Assembly (NCBI RefSeq): GCF_014646695.1
Contig: NZ_BMNT01000021.1
Coordinates: 42,020-106,019, forward strand
DNA from: Sphaerisporangium melleum
GTDB lineage: Bacteria > Actinomycetota > Actinomycetes > Streptosporangiales > Streptosporangiaceae
Length of the DNA stretch: 64,000 bases
Direction: 5' to 3'
The notes beneath the pieces are model-generated. The model was not told where the DNA came from and did no database searches. It saw only the letters and a list, made by a program, of their open reading frames with translations. The first letter of the stretch is position 1. Every line of letters begins with the position of its first letter. This document shows, one piece after another, positions 1-8,335 of this stretch. The position numbers were made by a program, and so were the translations under genes.

Positions 1-903
1 AAGGTCGGCGGCGACGTACGGGTGGCGAGCCTGAACACCCTCAACTGGTTCACCACGCTGGGCTCGCGCGGCGCCACCACCGCCGTGGAGCGCGACCGCC
101 AGCTCGCCAAGCTGGTCTCCACCCTGAAGGGCCTCAACCCCGACGTCGCCGGCCTGATGGAGGTCGAGAACAACGGGACCACCGCGCTGAACACGCTCGT
201 CGCCGCGCTCAACGCGGCCGTCGGCGCGGGTACCTACCAGGGCATCACCTCGCCGATCCCCGGCACCGACGCCATCCAGGTGGCGCTGATCTACAAGCCC
301 GCGGTGCTCACTCCGGTCGGCGGCGCCCAGTCCTCGGCCGACCCGGTGTTCCGCCGGCCGCCGCTCATCCAGAACTTCAAGCGGGCCAAGGGCGGCGACG
401 GGACCACCTTCGCCATGATCGTCAATCACTTCAAGTCCAAGGGCTGTGGCGGCGCGACCGGCGCCGACCTCGACCAGGGCGACGGGCAGAGCTGCTTCAA
501 CGCCGAGCGGGTCCGCCAGGCCCAGGCCGTGCTCGGTCTGATCGACGGCCTCAAGCTGGCCAACCCGGTGGTGCTCGGCGACCTCAACGCCTACGGCGAG
601 GAGGACCCGATGCACACCCTGGAGGCGGCCAAGCTCGTCAGCGTCAGCAAGAAGTTCCTCGGCAAGAAGGACCGCTACAGCTACGTGTTCGGCGGCCTGT
701 CGGGCGAGCTCGACCACGTGCTGGTCGGCAAGAAGCTGCTCGACCGGGTGACCGGCGCGACCATCTGGCACATCAACGCCGACGAGGGCCGGTTCCTGGA
801 CTACAACACCGAGTTCAACTCGCCCGCCCTCTATTCGCCGGAGGCGTTCCGCTCCTCCGACCACGACCCCCTGCTCTTCGGCCTGCACCTGAAGAAGGAC
901 TGA
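1..903 (+). CDS. Endonuclease/exonuclease/phosphatase (EEP) family nuclease, C-terminal part, cut by window edge
   Basis: The reading frame is open from the first base, so the gene starts outside the window and only about 300 C-terminal codons are visible. The fragment carries the EEP signature in order: the metal-binding glutamate in LMEVENNG (about residue 54), IVNHFKSKG, VLGDLNAYGEEDPM (about residue 195) and the terminal catalytic SSDHDPLLF. The wording of these blocks and the loop with paired cysteines (KGCGGATG ... GQSCFNAER) resemble secreted ExeM/NucH-type DNases, which degrade extracellular DNA. A signal peptide cannot be checked because the N-terminus is missing. It ends about 55 bases before a strong terminator hairpin. 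The family is clear; the substrate is inferred. Confidence 0.85.
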   Translation, partial: KVGGDVRVASLNTLNWFTTLGSRGATTAVERDRQLAKLVSTLKGLNPDVAGLMEVENNGTTALNTLVAALNAAVGAGTYQGITSPIPGTDAIQVALIYKPAVLTPVGGAQSSADPVFRRPPLIQNFKRAKGGDGTTFAMIVNHFKSKGCGGATGADLDQGDGQSCFNAERVRQAQAVLGLIDGLKLANPVVLGDLNAYGEEDPMHTLEAAKLVSVSKKFLGKKDRYSYVFGGLSGELDHVLVGKKLLDRVTGATIWHINADEGRFLDYNTEFNSPALYSPEAFRSSDHDPLLFGLHLKKD

Positions 904-957
904 CGCGGCCCACCCGCGAGGAACCGGCGGACGCGGCCACGTAGGCCGCGCGAGCAC

Positions 958-1000
958 GCGGAGCCCCGGCCGCCATCGCCTCTGGCGGCCGGGGCTCCGC
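958..1000 (+). terminator. Strong hairpin terminator after the nuclease gene
   Basis: A perfect 17-bp GC-rich stem (958-974 with 984-1000) closes a 9-nt loop. There is no clear T tract, as is common for actinobacterial terminators. The rest of 904-1218 holds no other gene; its last part is the leader of the next gene, with a possible TAGCTT -10 box near 1178. Confidence 0.7.
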
Positions 1001-1218
1001 CGTGTGCGCGCCGCGATCACTCGGGCGCGCGCAGGCAGAGGCCCGGCGCCGGGCCGCGGCACGAGGTGGAACGGCGGGGCGGAGCCGCCGCCACGTCGTG
1101 AACGGCGAGGGTGGCGGCCGGTTCGCGATGGATGCGGGATTCAAGTGATTTGTAAGCGCACGCCAAGCCGTCGCCACTAGCTTTTCCCCAGCGACAAGAT
1201 CACAAGGAAAGGCACGAT

Positions 1219-1602
1219 ATGTCCATCACCCTCCGCCGCCACGCTCTCGCCGTCTCCGCGGCCGCGATCCTCGTCTCGCTCACCACCGCCTGTGGCGGCG
1301 GCAGCACCCAGGCGGTCTGCCAGGACGCCGTCAAGGCGTTCCAGGACTACAGCACGCAGGCCGCGGCCGGCGCCGGCAACCTGCAGGCCTTCAACACCGC
1401 GACCGCCGACCTGGCGACCAAGCTCAAGGACCTGTCCGGCAAGGCCGACGGCGACCTGGCGACGACGCTGTCCGAGCTGTCCACGACCTGGGGCGGCATC
1501 AAGATCGACCCGGCCAACCCGGCCACCGCGGCGACCGAGCTGACCAAGCTCGGCACCCAGGCCACCGAGGCCACCCAGAAGCTGGCGCAGAACTGCTCCT
1601 AG
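1219..1602 (+). CDS. Small secreted lipoprotein of unknown function
   Basis: The 127-residue product starts with a lipoprotein signal peptide: basic MSITLRRH, a hydrophobic core, then the lipobox LTTAC with the acylated cysteine at about residue 25, followed by a GGGS linker. The mature part is about 100 residues, rich in Ala, Thr and Lys, with predicted helices (KAFQDYSTQAAAG..., DLATTLSELSTTW) and one more cysteine pair candidate (CQD near the start, NCS at the end), perhaps one disulfide. A good ribosome binding site (AAGGAAAGG) lies 6-8 nt before the ATG. It is monocistronic by context. I do not recognise a family; a helical cell-wall-anchored protein is all that can be said. Confidence 0.75.
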   Translation: MSITLRRHALAVSAAAILVSLTTACGGGSTQAVCQDAVKAFQDYSTQAAAGAGNLQAFNTATADLATKLKDLSGKADGDLATTLSELSTTWGGIKIDPANPATAATELTKLGTQATEATQKLAQNCS

Positions 1603-1837
1603 CGGGTTGCCGGCGCGGCGCCGGCCGGGGCTCATCCCCGATTCCCGCGATCGCCCGCCGCAGGCCCGTGCCCGCGCGGCGCGTCCACACCGGTCACCCC
1701 TGTCGCGGGGGTGGCCGGCCCTGTTTCCCGGCTCGTCGACCCCTGCCGCCGCCGGACGGCGCGAGGTGCGGAATTCGCCGGATGGGTACATGGTTATGCC
1801 GACCGGATATCGACGAGCGACGAGACGAGGCATCACT

Positions 1838-2236
1838 GTGGCGACCATCGCGGTGACCGAGAATAACTTCAACGACATCGCCGACGAGGGCATCGTCCTT
1901 CTCGACTTCTGGGCGGCGTGGTGCGGGCCGTGCCGCACCTTCGGGCCGATCTTCGAGAAGGCGTCGGAGAAGCACCAGGACATCAAGTTCGGCAAGATCG
2001 ACACCGAGGCCGAGCGGGCTCTGGCGGAGGGGTTCGAGATCACCTCCATCCCGACCGTCATGGCGATCCGTGACGGCATCGTGGTCTTCGCCCAGCCGGG
2101 CGCGCTTCCCGAGCCCGCCCTGGAGGACCTCATCAGGCAGGTGCGCGCGCTGGACATGGAGGCCATCCGCAAGGAGATCTCCGAGGACATCGACGCGGGC
2201 CGCGCCGCTGGTCCCGAGGACGGCAGCCGCCCCTGA
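1838..2236 (+). CDS. trxA: Thioredoxin
   Basis: This 132-residue protein has the thioredoxin fold with the redox motif WCGPC at residues 28-32 and the cis-proline loop SIPTV around Pro72. It would reduce disulfides in cytoplasmic proteins using thioredoxin reductase, which is not in this window. A C-terminal tail of about 25 charged residues (MEAIRKEISEDID...) extends beyond the fold. The frame stays open upstream to 1607, but the GTG at 1838 is chosen because it is preceded by GACGAGG and gives the normal thioredoxin N-terminus; the upstream 77 codons are Arg/Pro-rich and not protein-like. It converges with the DAHP synthase gene and shares a terminator with it. Confidence 0.9.
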   Translation: MATIAVTENNFNDIADEGIVLLDFWAAWCGPCRTFGPIFEKASEKHQDIKFGKIDTEAERALAEGFEITSIPTVMAIRDGIVVFAQPGALPEPALEDLIRQVRALDMEAIRKEISEDIDAGRAAGPEDGSRP

Positions 2237-2296
2237 CCCCCGCCGCCGCGTTCCCGGGGCCAGGTCGCGCCCGGCCGGTGAACGCCGCGAAGACGC

Positions 2297-2333
2297 GAGA
2301 GAGCCGGTCCCCGCACGGGGGACCGGCTCTCTC
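2297..2333. terminator. Bidirectional terminator between trxA and the DAHP synthase gene
   Basis: A perfect 16-bp stem (2297-2312 with 2318-2333) closes a 5-nt loop. It sits between two convergent genes, so it can stop transcription from both sides. Confidence 0.8.
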
Positions 2334-2348
2334 CGTGCAGCGGACCGG

Positions 2349-3689
2349 TCAGCTCGAGCGGTAGAGCTCGGCCACCCGGAAGGCCAGGTCGAGGGACTGG
2401 CCGCGGTTCAGGCGCGGGTCACAGGCGGTCTCGTAGCGCAGCGCCAGATCCTCCTCCACGATCGGGTGGCCGCCGCCGACGCACTCGGTCACGTCGTCGC
2501 CGGTGAACTCGATGTGGATGCCGCCGGGGTGGGTGCCGAGGGCGTGGTGCACCTCGAAGAAGCCGGCGACCTCGTCCAGCACGTCGTCCAGCCTGCGGGT
2601 CTTGTGGCCGCTCGGCGCCTCGAAGGTGTTGCCGTGCATCGGGTCGCAGATCCACCCGACCTGGGCGCCGCTCGCCTGGATCTTCTCCACCAGGGTGGGC
2701 AGCGCGTCGCGCACCCGGGTGGCGCCCATGCGGGTGATGAAGGTCAGCCGGCCCGGCTCGTTGGCCGGGTTGAGCTTGTCGATGAGCGCGAGGGCGTCCT
2801 CCGGCGAGGTGGTCGGGCCGAGCTTCACCCCGATCGGGTTGCGGATGCGGCTGAAGAACTCGACGTGCGCGCCGTCGAGCTGCCGGCTGCGCTCGCCGAT
2901 CCACACCATGTGGGCCGACACGTCGTAGGGCAGTCCGGTGCGCGAGTCGACGCGGGTCAGCGCACGGTCGTAGTCGAGGATCAGCGCCTCGTGCGAGGAG
3001 TAGAACTCCACGGTGTGGAACTCCTCGGGATCGGCCCCGCAGGCCCGCATGAACGCGAGTGCCTGGTCGATCTCGCGGGCGAGCTGCTCGTAGCGGCGAC
3101 CGGCCGGCGACTCGGCCACGAAGTCCTGGTTCCAGGCGTGCACCTGACGCAGGTCGGCGTACCCGCCCTTGGTGAACGCGCGGGCGAGGTTGAGCGTCAC
3201 CGCGGCGGAGTGGTAGGCCCGCAGCAGCCGCTGCGGGTCGGGCGTGCGGGCCTCGGGGGTGAAGTCGAAGCCGTTCACCATGTCGCCGCGGTAGGCGGGC
3301 AGCTCGACGCCGCCCCTGACCTCGGTCGGCTTGGACCGGGGCTTGGCGAACTGCCCCGCCACCCGGCCGATCTTGACCACGGGCACCCGGCCGGCGTAGG
3401 TGAGCACGATGGCCATCTGCAGCAGGGTCTTCAGCTTGTTACGCACGTTGTCGGCGGTGGCCCCCGCGAAGGTCTCGGCACAGTCGCCGCCCTGCAGGAC
3501 GAAGGCCTCGCCCCGGGCCACCGCGGCGAGCCGGTCCTTCAGCTCGTCGCACTCGCCGGCGAACACCAGTGGTGGCAGCCCCTTAAGCTCGGCGACCACC
3601 CGCTCGAGGGCGGCGCGGTCGGGCCACTCGGGCTGTTGCGCGGCGGGCAGCTCCCGCCAGGAATCGAGGTTGATCGGCTCTGCGCTCAC
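2349..3689 (-). CDS. aroG: 3-deoxy-D-arabino-heptulosonate 7-phosphate (DAHP) synthase, class II
   Basis: The enzyme condenses phosphoenolpyruvate and erythrose 4-phosphate, the first step of the shikimate pathway to aromatic amino acids. The 446-residue length and sequence fit the plant-like class II family: the metal-binding cysteine in QGGDCAETF (Cys70), the KIGRVAGQFAKPRS block, RGDMVNGFDF, GVKLGPTTSPED, ICDPMHGNT with the metal histidine, and the C-terminal HIEFTGDDVTECVGG. Class II enzymes of actinobacteria are usually feedback controlled through surface sites and contact with chorismate mutase; the sequence alone does not show which effectors apply. The ATG start gives the usual N-terminus (WRELPAAQQPEWPD). 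It is probably transcribed on its own. Confidence 0.93.
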   Translation of the reverse strand: MSAEPINLDSWRELPAAQQPEWPDRAALERVVAELKGLPPLVFAGECDELKDRLAAVARGEAFVLQGGDCAETFAGATADNVRNKLKTLLQMAIVLTYAGRVPVVKIGRVAGQFAKPRSKPTEVRGGVELPAYRGDMVNGFDFTPEARTPDPQRLLRAYHSAAVTLNLARAFTKGGYADLRQVHAWNQDFVAESPAGRRYEQLAREIDQALAFMRACGADPEEFHTVEFYSSHEALILDYDRALTRVDSRTGLPYDVSAHMVWIGERSRQLDGAHVEFFSRIRNPIGVKLGPTTSPEDALALIDKLNPANEPGRLTFITRMGATRVRDALPTLVEKIQASGAQVGWICDPMHGNTFEAPSGHKTRRLDDVLDEVAGFFEVHHALGTHPGGIHIEFTGDDVTECVGGGHPIVEEDLALRYETACDPRLNRGQSLDLAFRVAELYRSS

Positions 3690-3741
3690 GCTAAAAGGCT
3701 ATTGCACCTTCCCGCCGTTGACAGCGTCGATGTCCACAAGG

Positions 3742-3758
3742 TGAGAAACGCTTTCTCA
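3742..3758 (-). promoter_or_regulatory. Small dyad between monooxygenase stop and DAHP synthase gene
   Basis: TGAGAAA-CGC-TTTCTCA is a perfect 7-bp inverted repeat that covers the stop codon of the upstream monooxygenase gene. It could be a weak terminator for that gene or an operator for the DAHP synthase gene 53 bases downstream. The 3-nt gap favours protein binding as much as a hairpin. The choice is open. Confidence 0.35.
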
Positions 3759-4985
3759 ATATTGCGCCCTTGTCGGCGAACCGGCGCGGATCTCGGGCGT
3801 GCGGACGTGCTCGGGCAGGACGCCGAGACCGATGAAGCGGCGGGCGAGCGCACCGATCAGCGGCAGGCGGGACATGCCGCGAGGCAGCCGGACCGGGGTG
3901 GGGGAGCCGCGCAGCGCCGGCCGGATGATCCTGGCCTGGACCACGCGCTGGGCGAACTGCGTGATCACCGTGGGCGGCGTGCGGCGCCGCTGCACCCTGG
4001 CCAGTAGCGCCTCGGGGACGTTCCCGGCGCGCAGCGCCCCGGCGAGCAGGTTGGCGGCGGCCACCGCGTCCTGTACGGCCAGATTGATGCCGACGCCGAA
4101 CACCGGCGACATGGCGTGGGCGGCGTCCCCGATGAGCAGCAGCCCCGGCCGATGCCAGCGGCGCAGCCGGTTCACGGCGACCCGCAGCACGCTCACCTCG
4201 TCCATGCTCGCGAGCATCTCGGTCCGGCCGGCGAGGAAGGGCAGCAGGGAGGCCACGGCGGCGCGCAGCGACGCGACGCCCGCGGCCTTGACCCGCTCGT
4301 GGTCACCCTTGGGGATCAGATAGGCGAGCTGCCAGTACGTCTCGCGGTTGATCGCCACCATCATCCGCCCGGCGGACACGCGCAGGATCGCATCGACGGG
4401 GTCGTCCTGCTCGCGCGGCAGCCGGAACCACAGCGCGTCCATGGGCGCGCCGTGCTCCACCGGGACGAGGCCGGCCGCCCGCCGCACGTCCGAGTGCCGC
4501 CCGTCGGCGCCGACGGTGAGCGTCGCCCGCAGCTCGTGCTCGCCGTCGCGGTCACGGTAGCGCAGGCCGCGTACCGCGCCGCCCTCCCTGATCAGCCCGG
4601 TGACCTCGGCCTCCATCAGCAGCCGGAACCCCGGGTAGCGCCGCGCCGCCTCGGTGATCAGGTTGAGGAAGTCCCACTGCGGGACGAACGTGATGTAGGG
4701 GAACCTGCTCTTCAGCCCGCGCAGGGAGGCCGCCTCGATCTCGCGCTCGTCGGTCCACACCATCACCCGGTCGGCCTTGCGGTGCGGCAGCGCCAGGAGC
4801 GCGCGGGCGAGCCCGAGCTCGTCGAGCACCTGCATGGTCGAGGGATGGATGGTGTCCCCGCGGAAGTCGCGCAGGAAGTCGGCGTGCTTCTCCAGCAGCG
4901 TCACCTCCACCCCCGCGCGGGCGAGGAGAAGGGCGAGCACGGCCCCGGCGGGGCCACCACCGGCGATCGCACATGTTGTCTGCAT
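3756..4985 (-). CDS. FAD-dependent monooxygenase (PHBH/UbiH-like)
   Basis: This 409-residue flavoprotein has the N-terminal dinucleotide-binding motif GGGPAG (residues 9-14) followed by the acidic end of the second strand (LLEKH), the DG motif (TVGADGRHSDVRRAAG) and the second FAD-binding motif LLIGDAAHAMSPVFGVGINLAVQDA. This is the group A aromatic hydroxylase layout, using NAD(P)H and oxygen. FRGDTIHPST matches the family's substrate-side loop. The substrate cannot be read from sequence; neighbours do not form a clear pathway. The ATG is preceded only by a weak RBS (GGGTGATG). The gene diverges from the small membrane protein at 5107. Confidence 0.85.
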   Translation of the reverse strand: MQTTCAIAGGGPAGAVLALLLARAGVEVTLLEKHADFLRDFRGDTIHPSTMQVLDELGLARALLALPHRKADRVMVWTDEREIEAASLRGLKSRFPYITFVPQWDFLNLITEAARRYPGFRLLMEAEVTGLIREGGAVRGLRYRDRDGEHELRATLTVGADGRHSDVRRAAGLVPVEHGAPMDALWFRLPREQDDPVDAILRVSAGRMMVAINRETYWQLAYLIPKGDHERVKAAGVASLRAAVASLLPFLAGRTEMLASMDEVSVLRVAVNRLRRWHRPGLLLIGDAAHAMSPVFGVGINLAVQDAVAAANLLAGALRAGNVPEALLARVQRRRTPPTVITQFAQRVVQARIIRPALRGSPTPVRLPRGMSRLPLIGALARRFIGLGVLPEHVRTPEIRAGSPTRAQY

Positions 4986-5106
4986 TTTTCATCACCCGTT
5001 GAAATTATGGCACACCTCGCTCCCCGGAGGAATAACCCCGGCAGGTAAGGGCAGTCGGGGGGTGCCCACGAAGGGCGACACCGAGGCGACTAGGAGTTGA
5101 GGTCAC

Positions 5107-5676
5107 ATGATCGTGCTGGGCCTGCTCTTGATCGTCCTCGCCGGCGCGGCACTGGTCGCGGTGGCGAACGACGAGACCGGCGGCATCGCGGCTTCTGTCA
5201 CGGTGCTCGACCGTACGCTCCAGCTCAGCAAGCTGGAGCTTTTCCTGGCCGGGGCGGCCACCGCCGCGCTCTTCCTCATCGGCCTGATGGTTCTCACGGC
5301 CGGGATGCGCCGCGCCGGCGCGCGCCGCAAGAAGCTGCGCGAAGCCCGGGTCGAGACGCGCGACCGCGTCGCGCGCCTGGAGGAGGAGAAGCGGCGCCTG
5401 GAGCGCCGGCTGGAGGACGAGCGGGCGTCCGCGCCGGCCGCCACCGCGCCGGACGGGCGCGCTGCCACGCCCACGCCGGCCGGACGGCACGCCCACGTGC
5501 CCGACGGTGACGGCGTCGACGGCGGAGCCGAGGGGCCGGTCGTCCCGCGGCAGACCGACCGCCGGGCGCACGCCGACGGTGAGGGCCAGGCGACCGTTCC
5601 GACGCGCGGCCCGGAGACCCACGCGGGCGACCAGCTGGTCGCCGGGCACCGCGCCGACCGGGACGCGAGCGTCTGA
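5107..5676 (+). CDS. Two-helix membrane protein with coiled coil and low-complexity tail
   Basis: The 189-residue product has two hydrophobic helices (about residues 2-19 and 43-66) joined by a short loop (ANDETGGIAAS), then a charged coiled coil (about 72-110: KLREARVETRDRVARLEEEKRRLERRLEDE), then a Pro/Ala/Gly/His-rich disordered tail. The layout resembles LapA/DUF1049-type proteins that tether cytoplasmic coiled coils to the membrane, but no catalytic motif is visible. AGGAGTTGAGG precedes the ATG. It stands alone between two minus-strand genes. Function unknown. Confidence 0.75.
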   Translation: MIVLGLLLIVLAGAALVAVANDETGGIAASVTVLDRTLQLSKLELFLAGAATAALFLIGLMVLTAGMRRAGARRKKLREARVETRDRVARLEEEKRRLERRLEDERASAPAATAPDGRAATPTPAGRHAHVPDGDGVDGGAEGPVVPRQTDRRAHADGEGQATVPTRGPETHAGDQLVAGHRADRDASV

Positions 5677-5889
5677 CATGCCGGCGGACACCAGTGGTGA
5701 GCGGCTCGCCGTCCGGGGACCGGGTCCCTGGGCGGCGCTGCCGGTCCGCCGCCGTCTCTCGCGGCCCGTCGAGCACCGCTGCCGCACGCGGCGGCCGCGC
5801 CGCCGCCGCCCGTCCCCGCCGCGCGCGGCGGTACGGCCACCGCGGCCTGCGGTGAACGTGTGCCGGCGGCCGGGGCCCGCCTCGGTGCG

Positions 5890-6888
5890 TCAGCGCTGCG
5901 TGAGGAAGGCCAGGCAGTTGGTCACCCCGGCCGTGGCCGGCTCCCGGATGCGCGCGTAGTCCTCCGGAGGGTACTGCCGAGGCCCGTCCTCCACCAGGAG
6001 GATCAGGTTGAGGTACAGCCGGTACAGCATCTCCCGCGTGCGGGCCTGCGGTGTCAGATCGAGCCTGCCGCCCGCCTTGCGGTAGCCCACCAGCATCGGG
6101 TCGTCCTCGCGCAGCTCCTGGAAGATCGTCGGAGTGATGAAGTCGGCGAGCGGGTCCCCCCAGAACGCCCGCTCGTGGTCGATGAGGGCCTCGACGCGCG
6201 GCGGGCCGTCCCCGGCGGTGGACACGAACACGTTGCCGGGCCAGATGTCGAAGTGCACCAGCCTGGGCGCGGTCACCTCGTCCAGCGCGTGCGCGTTGGC
6301 GTGGATCGCGCGGGCGATCTCCACCAGGGAGCACGGCAGCGAGGTGCCGTAGCGGACCGCGTCGTCCAGCAGGGCGCCCGTCATCACCACGAAGGCGTCC
6401 CGCCAGGTCTCCCCGGTCAGCCCGGCGTACGGGTAGCCGTAGACGCCCTGGCCGGGGATGCCGTGCAGCGTGTGCAGGTGGTGCCCGACCTCGTACCGCA
6501 GCGCGCGGTGGTCGGCGTCGGTGAGCGAGGACGCCTGGTTCCACGCGATGCCGTCCAGCGCCGAGAAGATCAGATAGTCGCCGCCCAGGACGGGGTCGTC
6601 GAACCGCGAGTACAGCAGCCGCGGCATCGGGACGCCGGTGGGGGCGGCCAGGTGGTACACCAGCGCCTCGGTGCGCAGCAGGTGGCGCTCGTAGCCGAGC
6701 TGGACGAGGTCCGGCGGCGGGGCGACCTTGAGGACGACCTGGTGGTCGTCGTCGAGGGTCACCCGCCACACCGCGTTGGCGAACCCGTCGGTGAGCTCCT
6801 CGGCGGACCGCACGCCCCTGCCGAGTGCGTCACGGATCAGCGCGTCGAGCTGGGCGGCCGACAGCCTGCGCTTGGTCCTGCTCTCCAT
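5890..6888 (-). CDS. APH-fold (aminoglycoside phosphotransferase/choline kinase-like) small-molecule kinase
   Basis: The 332-residue protein shows the protein-kinase-like APH set: the lysine of VVLK (Lys54), a helix C glutamate (Glu74), the catalytic loop LVHFDIWPGNV with Asp214 and Asn219, and the metal aspartate in ALIDHERAFWGDP (Asp237). It therefore transfers phosphate from a nucleotide to a small hydroxyl compound. Members act on sugars (maltokinase type), choline, homoserine or antibiotics; the substrate is not evident. It lies 57 bases downstream of the aldose 1-epimerase gene on the same strand, whose promoter region holds a CebR-type operator, so a role in sugar metabolism is a reasonable inference. 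The gene has no strong RBS before its ATG. Confidence 0.82.
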   Translation of the reverse strand: MESRTKRRLSAAQLDALIRDALGRGVRSAEELTDGFANAVWRVTLDDDHQVVLKVAPPPDLVQLGYERHLLRTEALVYHLAAPTGVPMPRLLYSRFDDPVLGGDYLIFSALDGIAWNQASSLTDADHRALRYEVGHHLHTLHGIPGQGVYGYPYAGLTGETWRDAFVVMTGALLDDAVRYGTSLPCSLVEIARAIHANAHALDEVTAPRLVHFDIWPGNVFVSTAGDGPPRVEALIDHERAFWGDPLADFITPTIFQELREDDPMLVGYRKAGGRLDLTPQARTREMLYRLYLNLILLVEDGPRQYPPEDYARIREPATAGVTNCLAFLTQR

Positions 6889-6945
6889 CGCTCAAATCAC
6901 TCTTCGTCCGGTCGAGACGGTCGGGGGGGACCGAGGTGCGGGAGG

Positions 6946-7839
6946 TCAGACGGCGGAGATGGTCCAGGTGACCTCGTGCTTGCCGCCCGGGTCGAGGACG
7001 ACGAGGTCGGTGCCGGTGTTGAACGCGTCGGGCGGGCAGGTCATCGGCTCCACGGCGATGCCGCGGTGGCCGAACCCGGTGCCCGTGCACACCTGCACCC
7101 ACGGCATGGCGGCGGCGTCCCAGGAGATCTGCACCGCGCCGCGCTCGCCGGTCAGCCGCACCCGGGCGAGCCCGTCGGGACCGGCGGTCACCCCGGTGAA
7201 GGCCTCGTCGATCGCGTAGGCGCCGAGCGGGCGGGGCGCGCGGAAGTCGTAGGGGGTGCCGTCGACCGGCTCCAGCCCGGTCGGGATCAGCACCTCGTCG
7301 ACGCGCAGCACGCGGCCGGCGGGCAGGTCGAGCTCCCAGCCCTCCTCGGCGCCGTCGTCGGCGATCAGCCACGGGTGCGGACCGCAGCCGTACGGGGCCG
7401 GGCGGTCGCCGATGTTCTCGGCGGTGAGCGTCGTGGCCAGGCCCTGCGGGCTCAGGGCGTAGCGCACCTGCAGCGCCAGCCGGAACGGGTAGCCCGGGGT
7501 CGGCTCGATGGTGTGCGCCAGCCGGGCGACGCCCTGGTCGTCGGCGGTGGACGGCTCGATGAGCTCCCAGTCGGCGAAGGCCACCAGGCCGTGCAGCGCG
7601 TGGCCACGGTCGGGCTCGTTGATCGGCACCTCGTACGGCTCGCCGTGGAAGGTGTAGCGGCCGCGGGCGACGCGGTTGGGCCAGGGAGCCAGCAGGGTGC
7701 CGCTGTAGTGCGGGACGGGACCGTCGACCGGCCAGCTCGCCACCAGGTCACGGTCGCCGTGCCTGAGCACGCGCAGTGCGGCCCCCCTCTTGGTCACCTC
7801 GGCGTGATAGCCGCCACCGCGGAGAACGTACTGAGGCAC
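6946..7839 (-). CDS. galM: Aldose 1-epimerase (mutarotase)
   Basis: The 297-residue product interconverts alpha and beta anomers of hexoses in the cytoplasm. Family landmarks are PWPNRV (about 52-57), the substrate histidine in RGHALHGL (about 79-84), CGPHPWL with the catalytic histidine, and the general base glutamate in IAVEPMTCPPDAFN. GAGAGG lies 8 nt before the GTG start. A perfect CebR-type operator lies about 110 bases upstream (7950-7963), which would place the gene in the cellobiose regulon. That fits chemically: retaining beta-glucosidases release beta-D-glucose, which this enzyme would convert to the alpha anomer. It probably forms an operon with the APH-fold kinase. Confidence 0.9.
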   Translation of the reverse strand: MPQYVLRGGGYHAEVTKRGAALRVLRHGDRDLVASWPVDGPVPHYSGTLLAPWPNRVARGRYTFHGEPYEVPINEPDRGHALHGLVAFADWELIEPSTADDQGVARLAHTIEPTPGYPFRLALQVRYALSPQGLATTLTAENIGDRPAPYGCGPHPWLIADDGAEEGWELDLPAGRVLRVDEVLIPTGLEPVDGTPYDFRAPRPLGAYAIDEAFTGVTAGPDGLARVRLTGERGAVQISWDAAAMPWVQVCTGTGFGHRGIAVEPMTCPPDAFNTGTDLVVLDPGGKHEVTWTISAV

Positions 7840-7949
7840 GGGGGAATCCTCTCATCAACGGACAGACGCCAAGAATCCGGGTGGCACCACGGGGTGCCGG
7901 TCCATCATCCAGGTCCCTCCGCGGTGGGCCGACGGTGGGGCCGGACAAG

Positions 7950-7963
7950 TGGGAGCGCTCCCA
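7950..7963. promoter_or_regulatory. CebR-type operator upstream of galM
   Basis: A perfect 14-bp palindrome, TGGGAGCGCTCCCA, identical to the two sites upstream of cebE in this window and to the known actinobacterial CebR consensus. It lies in the 496-base intergenic region (7840-8335) between galM and the divergent cupin gene, so it could act on either. I see no gene in the rest of that region. Confidence 0.85.
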
Positions 7964-8335
7964 TGGCGCCCAAAGGTAGGGCGTTTGGGAGGACGAGTCA
8001 ACTAAAGCAGTGAATACGGACACACCTGCGGGGTTTCGGCTCCGGCTGCCTCTGCCGGGGAAACCGCAGGTCGATCTCATCTCGCAACTCGCATGGAGCC
8101 CGGGCGCCGCGTAGTCCCGCTGTGTCACCGCCGGCGTCTGGCGTGCGGAAATTCCCCGCACGGACGGTCACGCCCGCTGTCAGAACGCTCGGTGACCACG
8201 TCAGGTTACCGGCGAATCCGCCCTGGGGGGAGACCTCCGACCATACGAATTGTGACCACCCTCACGAACACCGTCCGAAACCCGGCCGGAACACGCCCGG
8301 CGCGCCCCGGCTCGGACCTGCTAGCGTCGCCGCTC

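Noticed and set aside
2070-4007. Long open plus-strand frame over the DAHP synthase gene
   Set aside because: It is antisense to a clear class II DAHP synthase, is rich in Arg/Gly/Val/His without domains, and reflects high GC content that removes stop codons.
7879-7892. GGGTGGCACCACGG on the plus strand, resembling the T-box antiterminator consensus
   Set aside because: A T-box needs an upstream stem I with a specifier loop and a downstream amino-acid or tRNA-synthetase gene. Upstream on this strand is antisense to galM and downstream is a cupin gene, so the match is probably chance.
5860-8013. 717-codon open plus-strand frame across the kinase and epimerase genes
   Set aside because: It crosses two well-supported minus-strand genes and its composition is typical of a frame shadow.
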